A program made the translations under genes and the position numbers. A stretch of 64,000 nucleotides of DNA from Microvirga thermotolerans (GTDB lineage: Bacteria; Pseudomonadota; Alphaproteobacteria; Rhizobiales; Beijerinckiaceae). Below the pieces are notes generated by a model. That model was not told the origin of the DNA and did no database searches. It worked only from the letters and a program-made list of their open reading frames with translations. Numbering within the stretch: position 1 is the first letter of the stretch; every line of letters begins with the position of its first letter. Where the stretch lies: the NCBI RefSeq assembly GCF_009363855.1, contig NZ_CP045423.1, forward strand, positions 310,001 to 374,000, written 5' to 3'. This document shows positions 39,090 through 49,235 of the stretch, in pieces.

Positions 39090-39721
39090 CCGGGACCCTC
39101 TTCGAGACCAAGGCCGACGCCAGGCGCCTGCCGCCGCTCCTCAAGCTGGCGCTCGAGCTCGGGCCGCTCGTCCTGTTCTTCCTCGCCAACGCCTATGCCG
39201 ACCGCTTCGGCTTTGCGGAGAGCCAGCGCATCTACGCGGCCACCGGCCTGTTCGTCGCCGCGACGGTGGTGGCGCTCGCCATCGGCTACGCGCTGATCCG
39301 CAAGCTGCCGGTCATGCCGGTGGTCTCCGGCGTCGTGGTGGTGGTCTTCGGCGGGCTCACGCTGTTCCTCCAGAACGACATGTTCATCAAGCTCAAGCCG
39401 ACCATCGTGAACGCCATGTTCGGGCTGGTGCTCCTCGGCGGGCTCTACTTCCGCAAGCCGCTCCTGGAGATCGTGCTCGACAGCATGTTCGAGCTGACGG
39501 AGGAGGGCTGGCGCAAGCTCACCTTCCGCTGGGCCCTGTTCTTCTTCGCCCTCGCCATTCTCAACGAGGTCGTCTGGCGCACGCAGACGACGGACTTCTG
39601 GGTCGGTTTCAAGGTCTTCGGCATCATGCCCCTCACCGTCCTCTTCGCCCTCGCGCAGACGCCGCTGCTGCTGCGCCACGATGCGAGCCGGAGGACGGAG
39701 GAGGGCGCCGAGGAGGCCTGA
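39086..39721 (+). CDS. YciB/IspZ-type inner-membrane septation protein A
   Basis: A 211-residue membrane protein with about five helices. The family start [24 protein letters not shown] and the segment [19 protein letters not shown] near residues 147-165 are characteristic of intracellular septation protein A (YciB). The family is linked to cell division and envelope integrity; no enzyme activity is known. It overlaps ftsY by 4 nt and so is translated with it, a common arrangement in the order. Confidence 0.93.
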   Translation: MTGTLFETKADARRLPPLLKLALELGPLVLFFLANAYADRFGFAESQRIYAATGLFVAATVVALAIGYALIRKLPVMPVVSGVVVVVFGGLTLFLQNDMFIKLKPTIVNAMFGLVLLGGLYFRKPLLEIVLDSMFELTEEGWRKLTFRWALFFFALAILNEVVWRTQTTDFWVGFKVFGIMPLTVLFALAQTPLLLRHDASRRTEEGAEEA

Positions 39722-39753
39722 GCTCCTCGCCTCCAGGCCTTCGCAGAGACGGA

Positions 39754-41091
39754 TCAGGGCGCCGGCTTCATCAGCCGGATCGGGCGCGTCACGCCCGGGA
39801 GCGGCAGGTTCTCGACGGGGATCCAGCGGTCGGCCTCGCCCGCGGCGGCGACGCACGGCGCGGAGACGAGGAACGGGCAATCGGCCGCCTTGGTCGCCTG
39901 CTCGATGCGGGCGGCGGTGTTCACGGTCTCGCCGAGCACGGTGAACTCGAGCCGGTCCTCGTCGCCGACGACGCCGCAGAACACCTCGCCCGTATGGATG
40001 CCGACCCCGATCCGCACCGGCGGGTCGAAGCCGCGCTTGGCGTTCCAGCGGTCGATGAGCGCGAAGAGGGTGCGCCCGCAGGCGAGCGCGCGGGCGGCGT
40101 CGTCCGCCGACGCCGCCGGTACCCCGAACAGGATCAGTGCCCCGTCGCCCGTGAACTTGTCGATGACGCCGCCGTGCCGGGCGGCGGCGCGCATGACGCG
40201 GCGGCGGAAGGAGGAGATGAACACCGCGAGCCGCGCCGGGTCCATCGTCTCGCCGTAGGCCGAGGAGTCGCGCATGTCGACGAAGAGGAGCGTGACGGGA
40301 ATGCGCCGGCCCGCCCTCAAGGAAGCGAAGGCCCGCTCGGAGAGGATCGGCGCCAGCTCCCGCGGCAGGTAGCGGGTGAGGTTGAGCCTCAGGGTCGTCT
40401 CCCGCACCGCCCGCTCCAGCAGGGCGCGGCCCTGGCCGGCCACGAGGACGAGGATCAGGCCCGCCGACAGGAGCATGGCGACGCGGGCCATGTTGGCCTC
40501 CCAGCCGACCTGGCCCGCGAACTCGGAAAGCCCCCGCGTCCGCTCCTCGAAGGACAGGGAGGCGCCCGAGAGGACGAGGAAGCCCAGCCCCGAGACGTAG
40601 AGCGCCGCCACGTAGGCCTGGAGGCGCGGGCTGTAGTGGATCGCGCTCGCCGCCATAGTGACCGGGATCACCCAGACGCCGGGAAAGACCGAGAAGAAGC
40701 TCCCGGGAATGCCGAGGACCCAGTGGCTGTAGCCGATGTTCATGAACACCAGCAGGGCGTCCAGGGTCGCGGTGACGGCGGGCAGCCACGCCACCGCGAT
40801 GCGGCGCGAGGCGAGCCAGGCGCTGGCGAAGCCGACGGCGCCGAGGAGGGTCAGGGTCATCTCCGCGGCGCGGACCTGGTGAACGACGATCCGGCTGCTC
40901 GCCGGAACGTTCTGGGTCGCGACGAGCACCGTCGCGAGCAGCAGACCGGCCACGACCACCCGCGCGAATCCCGCCCGGCGCAGGGCGGCGGCGTCGGCCT
41001 CCCGCATCAGCCGGTCGGTGGCGTCGCTCAGGGAGCGCCGCGTCCCCAGCCGGCGAAGCGAGCTCCATGCGGACGAGACGCGGCTTTTCAT
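39754..41091 (-). CDS. Class III adenylate/guanylate cyclase with N-terminal membrane domain
   Basis: A 445-residue protein. Five or six helices span about residues 40-235, forming an integral-membrane sensor domain. The cyclase domain begins near 260 with [13 protein letters not shown], carrying one metal Asp; the second is in [26 protein letters not shown] and [16 protein letters not shown] near 375-390 complete the catalytic face. It should make cAMP (or cGMP) in response to a membrane signal. It lies between two convergent or divergent core genes and looks like an independent unit. Confidence 0.92.
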   Translation of the reverse strand: MKSRVSSAWSSLRRLGTRRSLSDATDRLMREADAAALRRAGFARVVVAGLLLATVLVATQNVPASSRIVVHQVRAAEMTLTLLGAVGFASAWLASRRIAVAWLPAVTATLDALLVFMNIGYSHWVLGIPGSFFSVFPGVWVIPVTMAASAIHYSPRLQAYVAALYVSGLGFLVLSGASLSFEERTRGLSEFAGQVGWEANMARVAMLLSAGLILVLVAGQGRALLERAVRETTLRLNLTRYLPRELAPILSERAFASLRAGRRIPVTLLFVDMRDSSAYGETMDPARLAVFISSFRRRVMRAAARHGGVIDKFTGDGALILFGVPAASADDAARALACGRTLFALIDRWNAKRGFDPPVRIGVGIHTGEVFCGVVGDEDRLEFTVLGETVNTAARIEQATKAADCPFLVSAPCVAAAGEADRWIPVENLPLPGVTRPIRLMKPAP

Positions 41092-41214
41092 GGGCAGGGA
41101 CGTCCGTTCGGGTTAGATCGGGTCGGGCCCGCCGGAACGGTCCGGCGGAACCGGCCATGTCGGCCGATTCTGGCACAAGGATGCCAGGCTTGCGACGGAA
41201 GAAGGGAGTTTGCC

Positions 41215-41703
41215 ATGACCGAGCGGTCCGGCACCATCGAGATCCATGTGGATGCCGATGCCTGCCCCGTCAAGGACGAGGTCTACCGGGTCGCCGAGCG
41301 GCACCGGGTGAAGGTGTTCGTGGTCGCCAACGGCTTCCTCATGGTGCCGAGAAGCCCGCTGATCGAGCGCGTGAGCGTGGGTTCGGGCTTCGATGCGGCG
41401 GACGACTGGATCGCGGAGCGGGCGAGGCCGGGGACGATCGTCGTCACCGCCGACATCCCCCTCGCCCACCGCTGCGTCAAGGCCGGCGCGGACGTGATCG
41501 GCCCCACGGGCAAGCCCTTCACGGAGGCCTCCGTCGGCATGGCGCTCGCGACCCGCAACCTGATGGAGGACCTGCGCGCCATGGGCGCCGTCTCGGGCGG
41601 GCCGAAGCCCTTCTCGGCGAAGGACCGTTCCGCCTTCCTGTCGGCGCTGGACGTGGCGGTCAACCGCCTCAAGCGCGCGGGATTTGGCGGAGCTTCTCCT
41701 TGA
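41215..41703 (+). CDS. YaiI/YqxD family (DUF188) protein
   Basis: A 162-residue member of UPF0178. The conserved start [18 protein letters not shown] is at residues 9-26, and [23 protein letters not shown] near 82-104 marks a PIN-like nuclease fold with metal-binding aspartates. No activity is established for the family. AAGGGAG precedes the ATG. Its 3' end overlaps the convergent ccmG by 35 nt. Confidence 0.93.
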   Translation: MTERSGTIEIHVDADACPVKDEVYRVAERHRVKVFVVANGFLMVPRSPLIERVSVGSGFDAADDWIAERARPGTIVVTADIPLAHRCVKAGADVIGPTGKPFTEASVGMALATRNLMEDLRAMGAVSGGPKPFSAKDRSAFLSALDVAVNRLKRAGFGGASP

Positions 41704-42247
41704 ACTCCGCCAGATTCTCCGGCGTCAGCGGCCCGATATGCTTGTGGCGGACGATGCCGTCGGGACCGACGATGAAGGTCTCCGGCACGCCGTAGACGCC
41801 CCAGTCGATGGAGGCGCGGCCGTTGGGATCGACGCCGACCGCCGCGAACGGGTTGCCCAGGGTGCCGAGGAAGCGGCGGGCATTGTCCGGCTTGTCCTTC
41901 TGGTTGATGCCCACGACCCGGATGCCCGGGTCCTTGGCGAGCTCCACGAGGAGCGGGTGCTCCTGCCGGCAGGGGGCGCACCAGGAGGCCCAGACGTTCA
42001 CCACCGTCACCCGGCCCTTGAGGTCCTCGGTGGAGAGGCCGGGCACCGGCCTGCCGTCCGCCGTCAGCCCTTCGAGGGGGGCGAGGCGGAAGGCCGGGGC
42101 GGGCCTGCCGACGAGGGCGGAGGGAATCTGCGAGGGATCCCGTCCGGACATGAGGCTCGGAACGAACATTCCGCCCACCACGCCCGCGAAGACGACCAGC
42201 GGCAGGATGAAGATCAGCCGCGAGCGCGGCGCGTTCGTCTCAGCCAC
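41669..42247 (-). CDS. ccmG: Cytochrome c maturation thiol:disulfide interchange protein CcmG (DsbE)
   Basis: A 192-residue thioredoxin-fold protein anchored by a helix at residues 11-30 and facing the periplasm. The active site is WCAPC (Cys90, Cys93); [11 protein letters not shown] carries the cis-Pro near residue 155. It keeps apocytochrome c cysteines reduced for heme attachment. It is the last gene of ccmC-ccmD-ccmG and overlaps ccmD by 8 nt. Confidence 0.95.
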   Translation of the reverse strand: MAETNAPRSRLIFILPLVVFAGVVGGMFVPSLMSGRDPSQIPSALVGRPAPAFRLAPLEGLTADGRPVPGLSTEDLKGRVTVVNVWASWCAPCRQEHPLLVELAKDPGIRVVGINQKDKPDNARRFLGTLGNPFAAVGVDPNGRASIDWGVYGVPETFIVGPDGIVRHKHIGPLTPENLAEFKEKLRQIPRA

Positions 42248-42398
42248 GGCGCGACCTCCGGCCCGCCCCGCGGGCCTCGAGCGCGGCGAGCGCCCGCCGC
42301 TGGAGGCGGTGATCGAGAACGGCGCGCAGGATCAGCCCCGCCACCACGAGGGCGGTGATTCCGTAGGCTGCGGCGATGAAGGCGGCGTGTGACGACAT
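42240..42398 (-). CDS. ccmD: Heme exporter protein CcmD
   Basis: A 52-residue single-helix protein: HAAFIAAAYGITALVVAGLIL is the membrane segment, followed by a basic tail. Family members are this short and stabilise the CcmABC complex, helping release of holo-CcmE. It lies between ccmC (13-bp gap) and ccmG (8-nt overlap), which makes the assignment safe despite its size. Confidence 0.9.
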   Translation of the reverse strand: MSSHAAFIAAAYGITALVVAGLILRAVLDHRLQRRALAALEARGAGRRSRRG

Positions 42399-42411
42399 GG
42401 GCGGCACCGGG

Positions 42412-43158
42412 TCAGGCGGCCTGCGCATCGAGACGCTCGGCCTCGAGGATGGTGAGGGTGCGCACCCGGCGGCGCAGGATCTCGGTGCGCATCCCGGACA
42501 GGTGCAGCGTCACCCCGAGCAGGGTGAAGCCCGCAGCCATCACCAGGAGGGGGATCAGCATGGAGGCGTGGATGGTCGGGCCGCCGAGGCGGAACACGGA
42601 GGCCGGCTGGTGCAGGGTGTTCCACCAGTCGACCGAGAACTTCACGATCGGCACGTTGACCGCCCCCACGAGGGTGAGGATCGACACCGCCCGGGCGGCC
42701 CGGCCGGGATCCTCGATGGCGCGCCACAGGGCCATGATGCCGAGATAGATCAGGAGCATCACCAGCATCGAGGTGAGCCGCGCGTCCCACTGCCAGTAGG
42801 TGCCCCACATGGGCTTGCCCCACAGCGAGCCGGTGACGAGGCAGATGAAGGTGAAGGCGGCGCCGATGGGCGCGGCGGCCTTCTGCGACACGTCCGCCAG
42901 GGGATGCCGCCAGACCAGGGTGCCCAGGGCCGAGGCGGCCATGGTCACGTAGAAGAACAGGGACAGCCAGGCGGCCGGCACGTGCAGGTACATGATCCGC
43001 ACCGTCTCGCCCTGCTGGTAGTCGGCGGGCGCCGTGAACCAGGTCATGTAGAGCCCGGCCGCCAGCACCAGGGCCGCCGCCCCGGCGAGCCAGGGCAGCA
43101 GGCGGCCGCTGAAGGCCATGAAGCGGGACGGGTTGGCGAGGTCGCGGATCATGTGCAC
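42412..43158 (-). CDS. ccmC: Heme exporter protein CcmC
   Basis: A 248-residue inner-membrane heme handling protein with six helices. The tryptophan-rich WWD-type motif WGTYWQWDARLTS is near residues 118-130, and heme-ligand histidines are in MYLHVPAAW and GPTIHASM. It loads heme onto CcmE. It heads ccmCDG, which is separated from ccmAB by 10 kb; ccmE, ccmF and ccmH are not in the window. Confidence 0.95.
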   Translation of the reverse strand: MHMIRDLANPSRFMAFSGRLLPWLAGAAALVLAAGLYMTWFTAPADYQQGETVRIMYLHVPAAWLSLFFYVTMAASALGTLVWRHPLADVSQKAAAPIGAAFTFICLVTGSLWGKPMWGTYWQWDARLTSMLVMLLIYLGIMALWRAIEDPGRAARAVSILTLVGAVNVPIVKFSVDWWNTLHQPASVFRLGGPTIHASMLIPLLVMAAGFTLLGVTLHLSGMRTEILRRRVRTLTILEAERLDAQAA

Positions 43159-43707
43159 GATGTAGCGGCCTTCGCAAACGCCTGCAACGAGAGGATTGCC
43201 GCAAGCCGGCGAGGAAAACCGTCCTTCGCGGTCACGATCGCGTTGCCGGGGCGGCTCCGCTCCGCCTCCCCCGAAGAAGGCGAAAGCTGCCGTCGGGCTT
43301 GCACGCCCCGAAGGCCGCCGAGGCGGGAAAACCCATAGCCGCAGGCATCAGGGCTGAAGCGTTGCGGTTTTCGCTGCGCTTTGTTCTGAAGCGTCAGGGT
43401 TCATGGATTGGGATTCCGGGTCCGCCCTTCGATGCGTCCCGGAATCGCGGTGCGGCCGGGTCCGCAATCTCTTGAGAAACTCTTGGCCCGATTTCCCGGG
43501 GATGCCACCTTTCCTTGACTTTGCCGCGTTTCACCCTTACGTGCTGACCGCAAATCTGGAGAGCGAGCCCCTTTGAGCCGCCGACCAGCCCGAGAGGCTG
43601 GAGGTCAACGCCCGACAGCGCGATGCGCCCTCGGGCGCGTTTCTCTTTGGGCTTCCTCCATGTCGCCGGGCCGCATCCTGCGGCTCCGGCGGGAGAGGAC
43701 GGAACGG
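43159..43707. other. 549-bp gap before the YHS-like gene, with a candidate small RNA or leader
   Basis: This is the longest stretch without a gene. The first 350 bp hold nothing I can name beyond a repeated CTGAAGCGT. From about 43515 there is a possible promoter (CTTGAC, then TTACGT 16 bp on). It is followed by a hairpin CCAGCC-5 nt-GGCTGG (43585-43601) and then a terminator-like hairpin at 43625-43638 with a T-rich tail, just before the small gene at 43708. It does not match the 4.5S RNA, glycine, SAM or cobalamin motifs that I checked. Confidence 0.4.
43625..43648 (+). terminator. Terminator-like hairpin upstream of the YHS-like gene
   Basis: GCGCC and GGCGC form a GC stem with a short CTCG loop, directly followed by GTTTCTCTTT. 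Placed 60 bp before the ATG at 43708, it could end a short RNA or act as an attenuator. Confidence 0.5.
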
Positions 43708-43923
43708 ATGTCGAGCGACGACCTGCGCATCGAGGATGCGGTCAACGAGACCTGCCCCTGGTCGGGAAAGCCCATCGCGGCGGATTCCCTGACCCTTTAT
43801 CGCGGCGCGGTCGTCGGCTTCTGCAATCCCGGCTGCCGCGACAAGTTCGCAGCGGCCATCGACCACTTTGAAAAGGCCCTCGCGAAGCGCGATGTACCCC
43901 TCATCGCCAAAGGGATCGATTGA
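43708..43923 (+). CDS. Small YHS/TRASH-like cysteine protein
   Basis: A 71-residue protein with three cysteines in a metal-binding pattern: Cys16 in NETCPWSGKPI, then Cys39 and Cys43 in GFCNPGCRDKF. This CPxSGKP and FCNPGCRDKF layout resembles YHS/TRASH domains, which bind metal ions; relatives in public annotation are often mislabelled as glutathione S-transferase. It lies 2 bp before ffh and is probably cotranscribed with it. The role is unknown. Confidence 0.72.
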   Translation: MSSDDLRIEDAVNETCPWSGKPIAADSLTLYRGAVVGFCNPGCRDKFAAAIDHFEKALAKRDVPLIAKGID

Positions 43924-43925
43924 CC

Positions 43926-45479
<1,554 letters not shown>

Positions 45480-45493
45480 GGTTTTGAAATTCG

Positions 45494-45524
45494 CCGTCAT
45501 TCCCGCGAAAGGCGGGAATGACGG
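45494..45524. repeat. Perfect 13-bp-arm REP-like palindrome between ffh and rpsP
   Basis: CCGTCATTCCCGC and its exact complement flank GAAAG. Related arms occur at 8328-8372 and 36848-36876. It lies 15 bp after the ffh stop and 39 bp before rpsP, inside what should be one transcript, so it may adjust the ratio of the two products. Confidence 0.85.
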
Positions 45525-45562
45525 GAGAGGTTGATCGAAGGACACTGACAGGAGAAGAAACC

Positions 45563-45922
45563 ATGTCCCTCAAGATCCGTCTGACCCGCGGTGGCGCGAA
45601 GAAGCGCCCCTACTACCGCATCGTCGTCGCCGACTCGCGCTCCCCGCGCGACGGCCGCTTCATCGAGAAGGTCGGCACCTACGACCCGATGAAGCCGAAG
45701 GACGACGCCACCCGCGTGGTGCTCGAGACCGAGAAGATCCAGGCCTGGCTCGCCAAGGGCGCCCAGCCGACCGACCGCGTCCTGCGCTTCCTCGACGCCG
45801 CCGGCCTCATGAAGCGCCCGGCCCGCAACAACCCGCAGAAGGCCGTTCCCGGCAAGAAGGCCCAGGAGCGCGCCGAGGCCAAGGCCGCTGCGGCCGCCGC
45901 CGGCGAAGGCGAGGCTGCTTAA
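45563..45922 (+). CDS. rpsP: 30S ribosomal protein S16
   Basis: A 119-residue small-subunit protein. The conserved start [20 protein letters not shown] and VGTYDP are intact, and the tail is Ala/Glu/Lys-rich, as in many alphaproteobacteria. GGAGAAG precedes the ATG. It is followed 5 bp later by rimM, the 16S rRNA processing factor that works on the same region of the small subunit. Confidence 0.98.
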   Translation: MSLKIRLTRGGAKKRPYYRIVVADSRSPRDGRFIEKVGTYDPMKPKDDATRVVLETEKIQAWLAKGAQPTDRVLRFLDAAGLMKRPARNNPQKAVPGKKAQERAEAKAAAAAAGEGEAA

Positions 45923-45927
45923 CTCTC

Positions 45928-46680
45928 ATGACGAAGCGCGAGCGTTCCCGACAACGCTCCGCCTCTTCCCTCCCCCAGGATCCGTCAAGGGATACGCAAA
46001 CCGGGACCACCCGGCTTGCGTCGGGGAGGGGCAGGGGTGGGGGTGCGAGCGTCGAGCCGACAGAGCGTGGCGCCGACACCCCCGCCTCCGACGCCTCCCC
46101 GCACGGGGGAGGAGGGCAAGCCGCGCCCCGACGTGACGATCTCGTCCTCGTGGGCGAGTTCGGCCGCGCGCACGGCCTCAGAGGGGAAGTGCGGCTGAAA
46201 TCCTTCACCGGCGACCCGCAGGCGATCGCCGGCTACAGGCCGCTGATCGGAACGGACGGCAGGACCTACGCCCTCGGGGCCGTCCGCCCCGCTCCCGGCG
46301 CCGCGCCCGACATGCTCATCGCGACCGTCGAGGGCATCGCCACCCGCGAGGCCGCCGAGGCGCTCAACCGCGTGCGGCTTTCCGTGGAGCGCGACAGGCT
46401 TCCGCCGCCCGAGGAGGAGGACGAGTTCCTGCTCGCGGATCTCATCGGCCTCGCCGTTGTGGACGAGACGGGCGCGCTCGTCGGCACCGTCGTCGACGTT
46501 CCCAACTACGGCGGCGGCGACCTTCTCGACATCCGTTCCGCCGCGACCGGCGCGACCGCCCTGCTGCCCTTCGTCAAGGCCTTCGTGCCGACGGTGGACA
46601 TCGCGGGCCGGCGCGTGGTCGTCGCCCTGCCGGACGACTTCTTCGCGCCCGCGCGGCCCGAACCCGGGGACGCAGCGTGA
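45928..46680 (+). CDS. rimM: Ribosome maturation factor RimM with repeat-derived N-terminal extension
   Basis: A 250-residue protein. The RimM core begins near residue 72 ([23 protein letters not shown]), and the PRC-barrel half contains [14 protein letters not shown] and [13 protein letters not shown]. RimM binds S19 and helps mature the 30S head. Residues 12-68 are a low-complexity stretch encoded by a palindromic repeat. There is no ATG, GTG or TTG in frame between 45928 and the core, so the repeat must be translated. Its stop overlaps the GTG of trmD. Confidence 0.93.
   Translation: MTKRERSRQRSASSLPQDPSRDTQTGTTRLASGRGRGGGASVEPTERGADTPASDASPHGGGGQAAPRRDDLVLVGEFGRAHGLRGEVRLKSFTGDPQAIAGYRPLIGTDGRTYALGAVRPAPGAAPDMLIATVEGIATREAAEALNRVRLSVERDRLPPPEEEDEFLLADLIGLAVVDETGALVGTVVDVPNYGGGDLLDIRSAATGATALLPFVKAFVPTVDIAGRRVVVALPDDFFAPARPEPGDAA
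45975..46125. repeat. Palindromic repeat forming the 5' part of rimM
   Basis: The arms GGGGAGGGGCAGGGGTGGGG and CACCCCCGCCTCCGACGCC with CTCCCC face each other around a short centre. The element shares arms with the one in the pseudouridine synthase gene (37206-37290). It is in frame and is read as Gly/Arg- and Pro/Ala-rich sequence. Confidence 0.65.
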
Positions 46681-47360
46681 CCTTTTCCGCGACGGTCCTC
46701 ACCCTTTACCCCGAGATGTTCCCGGGCCCCCTCGGCGTCTCGCTCTCGGGCGACGCGCTGGCGCGCGGCGTCTGGTCGCTCGAGGCGAAGAGCATCCGCG
46801 ACCACGGCCTCGGCCGCCACCGCACGGTCGACGACACGCCGGCCGGCGGCGGCGTCGGCATGGTGCTGCGCTGCGACGTCCTCGCCGCCGCCCTCGATGC
46901 GGCGGCGCCCCCGTCCGATCCGCGCCCGAGGCTGCTCATGAGCCCGCGCGGCAGGCCGCTGCGGCAGGAGCGGGTGCGGGCGCTTTCGGCAGGACCCGGC
47001 GTGGTGCTCGTCTGCGGCCGGTTCGAGGGCGTGGACGAGCGGGTCATCGAGGGCCGGGGCCTCGAGGAGGTCTCCATCGGCGACTACGTGCTCTCCGGCG
47101 GCGAGATCGCCGCCATGGTGCTCCTCGACGCCTGCGTGCGGCTCCTGCCCGGCGTGATGGGCAAGGAGGCCTCGGGCCACGACGAGAGCTTCGAGGGCAA
47201 CCTCCTCGAATATCCCCACTACACGCGGCCCCGCGAATGGGAGGGGCGGACGATCCCCGACGCGCTCCTCTCCGGCAACCATGCCGCCATCGAGAAATGG
47301 CGGCGCGAGCAGGCCGAGCGGATCACGCGGGAGCGTCGGCCGGACCTGCTGGAGCGGTAG
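46677..47360 (+). CDS. trmD: tRNA (guanine37-N1)-methyltransferase TrmD
   Basis: A 227-residue SPOUT methyltransferase. The knot sequences [13 protein letters not shown] and [20 protein letters not shown] form the AdoMet site, and the catalytic Asp is in SGHDESFEG. It methylates G37 of tRNAs and prevents frameshifting. It starts with GTG overlapping the rimM stop. Its 3' end overlaps the convergent cysteine synthase-like gene by 38 nt, so the usual downstream rplS is displaced. Confidence 0.97.
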   Translation: MTFSATVLTLYPEMFPGPLGVSLSGDALARGVWSLEAKSIRDHGLGRHRTVDDTPAGGGVGMVLRCDVLAAALDAAAPPSDPRPRLLMSPRGRPLRQERVRALSAGPGVVLVCGRFEGVDERVIEGRGLEEVSIGDYVLSGGEIAAMVLLDACVRLLPGVMGKEASGHDESFEGNLLEYPHYTRPREWEGRTIPDALLSGNHAAIEKWRREQAERITRERRPDLLER

Positions 47361-48372
47361 GCGCCCGCATGTCCCGGTCGGCCGCCGATTCGAGCCTCGC
47401 CCCGAAGGTCCTCAGATACTTCATCCCCGTGTCGCACATCACCGTGACGACGGTCGCGTCCGGGCCGAGCGCCTCCGCGAGCCGCAGGGCGGCGATCACG
47501 TTGGCGCCGGTGGAGGAGCCGGCGAAGAGACCTTCCTCCTGCGCCAGGCGCAGGGCCATGGCGATGGCCTCCTCGGTGGAGACCCGCTCGATGCGGTTCG
47601 CGATGCCGTCGTGCCAGAGCGGCACGACGTAGCCCGCGCCGACCCCGTCGATCTTGTGAGCGCCCGAGGGACCTCCGGACAGGACCGCGGATTCGGCGGG
47701 CTCGACGGCGGCGATCGCGATCCGCCCGTCGCGGCGGCGCAGGCCCTCGGCGACGCCGCGGAGGGAGGCCGCGGTCCCCACGCTCTGCACGAAGCCGTCG
47801 ATCCGGCCGCCGGTCTGGGCCCAGATCTCCTCCGCCATCCGGTGGTAGGCCGCCAGCTGGTCCCGGTTCCTCATCTGGTCGGTCCAGAAGGCGCCTTTCG
47901 CCTCGGCGATGACCCGTGCGGCCTCGATCATGTCCTTGGTCAGCTTCTCGGTCATGCGCCCGGCGTCGCTCGGAACGACGTGAAGCGTCGCGCCGAGGAT
48001 CCGCATGTGGTCGAGCTTCTCGCGGGCGAAGGCGTCCGACGTCACCACGTCCAGGGAATAGCCCTTCGCCGCGCAGACGAAGGACAGGGACACCCCGGTG
48101 CTGCCGCCCGTGTATTCGACGACCGAGCCTCCGGGCGCGAGGCGCCCGTCCGCCTCCGCCGCCTCGATCATGGCGAGCGCCATCCGGTCCTTCATGCTGC
48201 CGGTCGGGTTCTCGCTCTCCATCTTCAGGAGGATCCGGGCGCCGTTCCGGGGCACGATGCGGCGCAGGGCGAGGAGGGACGTGCCGCCGATCCGGTCGAG
48301 AACGGTCCGCTGCGCGTCGCCGACGGGGTCGCTCATGGAGTCGCTCAGGGGATCGCTCAGGGGATTGCTCAT
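47323..48372 (-). CDS. PLP-dependent cysteine synthase/cystathionine beta-synthase family protein
   Basis: A 349-residue fold-type II PLP enzyme. The cofactor Lys61 lies in [11 protein letters not shown], the phosphate loop is in [12 protein letters not shown]-like sequence, and [15 protein letters not shown] with GVGAGYVVP follow. The SMKDR motif rather than SVKDR sets it slightly apart from CysK, so substrate specificity is uncertain. The first 19 residues come from a 12-bp tandem repeat (LSDP units). ATG at 48372 has AAGGAAGAG upstream; M13 is the alternative. It is divergent from an HxlR regulator that may control it. Confidence 0.88.
   Translation of the reverse strand: MSNPLSDPLSDSMSDPVGDAQRTVLDRIGGTSLLALRRIVPRNGARILLKMESENPTGSMKDRMALAMIEAAEADGRLAPGGSVVEYTGGSTGVSLSFVCAAKGYSLDVVTSDAFAREKLDHMRILGATLHVVPSDAGRMTEKLTKDMIEAARVIAEAKGAFWTDQMRNRDQLAAYHRMAEEIWAQTGGRIDGFVQSVGTAASLRGVAEGLRRRDGRIAIAAVEPAESAVLSGGPSGAHKIDGVGAGYVVPLWHDGIANRIERVSTEEAIAMALRLAQEEGLFAGSSTGANVIAALRLAEALGPDATVVTVMCDTGMKYLRTFGARLESAADRDMRAPTAPAGPADAPA
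48324..48372. repeat. 12-bp tandem repeat at the start of the PLP enzyme gene
   Basis: Four near-identical units of the type TCGCTCAGGGGA run head to tail and encode [16 protein letters not shown]. Two of the units contain ATG codons in frame, so loss or gain of a unit would not destroy the gene. Confidence 0.75.
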
Positions 48373-48508
48373 GGGGCTCTTCCTTTCGATGGCGCCCAGG
48401 CATGCGCTGCCGCCCGGGCCGTTCCCCTCCCTTTGCCGCGGGACCGGCGCCCCGTCAGGTCCGGAATCCGGACTTTCCGCGCCCGCGGGGCCGTGCTAGC
48501 GCGGGGAC

Positions 48509-49189
48509 ATGACAGGTTACGGCCAGTTCTGCGCGGTGGCGCGTTCCCTTGAGGCGCTCGGGGGACGCTGGACCCTCCTCGTCGTGCGCGAGCTCCTCTG
48601 CGGCAGCCGGCGCTTCAACGACATCCGCCGCGGCGTCCCGCGCATCTCCCGCACGGTCCTGTCCGAGCGGCTGCAGACGCTGGTCCTCGCCGGAGCCGTC
48701 CTGCGCACGGAAGGGGAGCACGGCCCCGAATACGTCCTCACCGAGGCCGGTCGGGAGCTGGCCTCGCTGATCGCGGCCCTCGGCACATGGGGCCAGCGCT
48801 GGCTGCCGCGGCATGCGGAGCGCGAGGATCTCGACCTCGAGCCCCTGCTCGTCGACATGGCGAGGCGCGTCCGTTTCGAGGCCCTGCCCGCGGAGCCCCT
48901 GGTCGTCCGCTTCGAGATCGCCGGGCACAGGCCGGCCCGCTTCCTCCTGCTCAAGGCGGCGGAGGTGTCGCTGTGCACGCAGAATCCCGGGTTTCCGGAG
49001 CCCCTCTGCGTCCGCGGGCGCCTGCCCGCCCTCGTCGCCTGGTGGCGGGGCGATGCCGGCTTCGTCGAGGCGCAGCGCATGGGGCTTTCGGTCGAGGGGC
49101 CGAGGGCCCTCGCGCGACGCTTCCCCGACTGGTTCGAGCGCTATCTCTTCGCCGCGGTGCCGCCCGCAGGGCCGGTGCCGGGGGGCTGA
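48509..49189 (+). CDS. HxlR-family transcriptional regulator with C-terminal extra domain
   Basis: A 226-residue regulator. The winged helix occupies residues 1-95 (LEALGGRWTLLVVRELLCG; RRFNDIRRGVPRISRTVLSERLQTL). Ordinary HxlR proteins end near residue 120; here a further domain of about 110 residues follows (LVVRFEIAGHRPARFLLLKAAE), resembling an SCP2-like sterol-carrier fold. The added domain may sense a hydrophobic ligand. It is divergent from the PLP enzyme gene, 136 bp away, which is a likely target. Confidence 0.85.
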   Translation: MTGYGQFCAVARSLEALGGRWTLLVVRELLCGSRRFNDIRRGVPRISRTVLSERLQTLVLAGAVLRTEGEHGPEYVLTEAGRELASLIAALGTWGQRWLPRHAEREDLDLEPLLVDMARRVRFEALPAEPLVVRFEIAGHRPARFLLLKAAEVSLCTQNPGFPEPLCVRGRLPALVAWWRGDAGFVEAQRMGLSVEGPRALARRFPDWFERYLFAAVPPAGPVPGG

Positions 49190-49235
49190 GCCGCCCGCGA
49201 AAGGCGCACCCCGCCCCGCATCCGGACCGAAGCCG

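Noticed and set aside
43540-43650. 4.5S SRP RNA or a glycine riboswitch before ffh
   Set aside because: The conserved 4.5S apical sequences and the glycine aptamer core are missing; only hairpins and a terminator-like end are present.
47323-48372. Firm assignment as cysteine synthase CysK
   Set aside because: The PLP Lys motif is SMKDR, the N-terminus is unusual and there is no cysE or sulfate gene nearby, so only the family is named.
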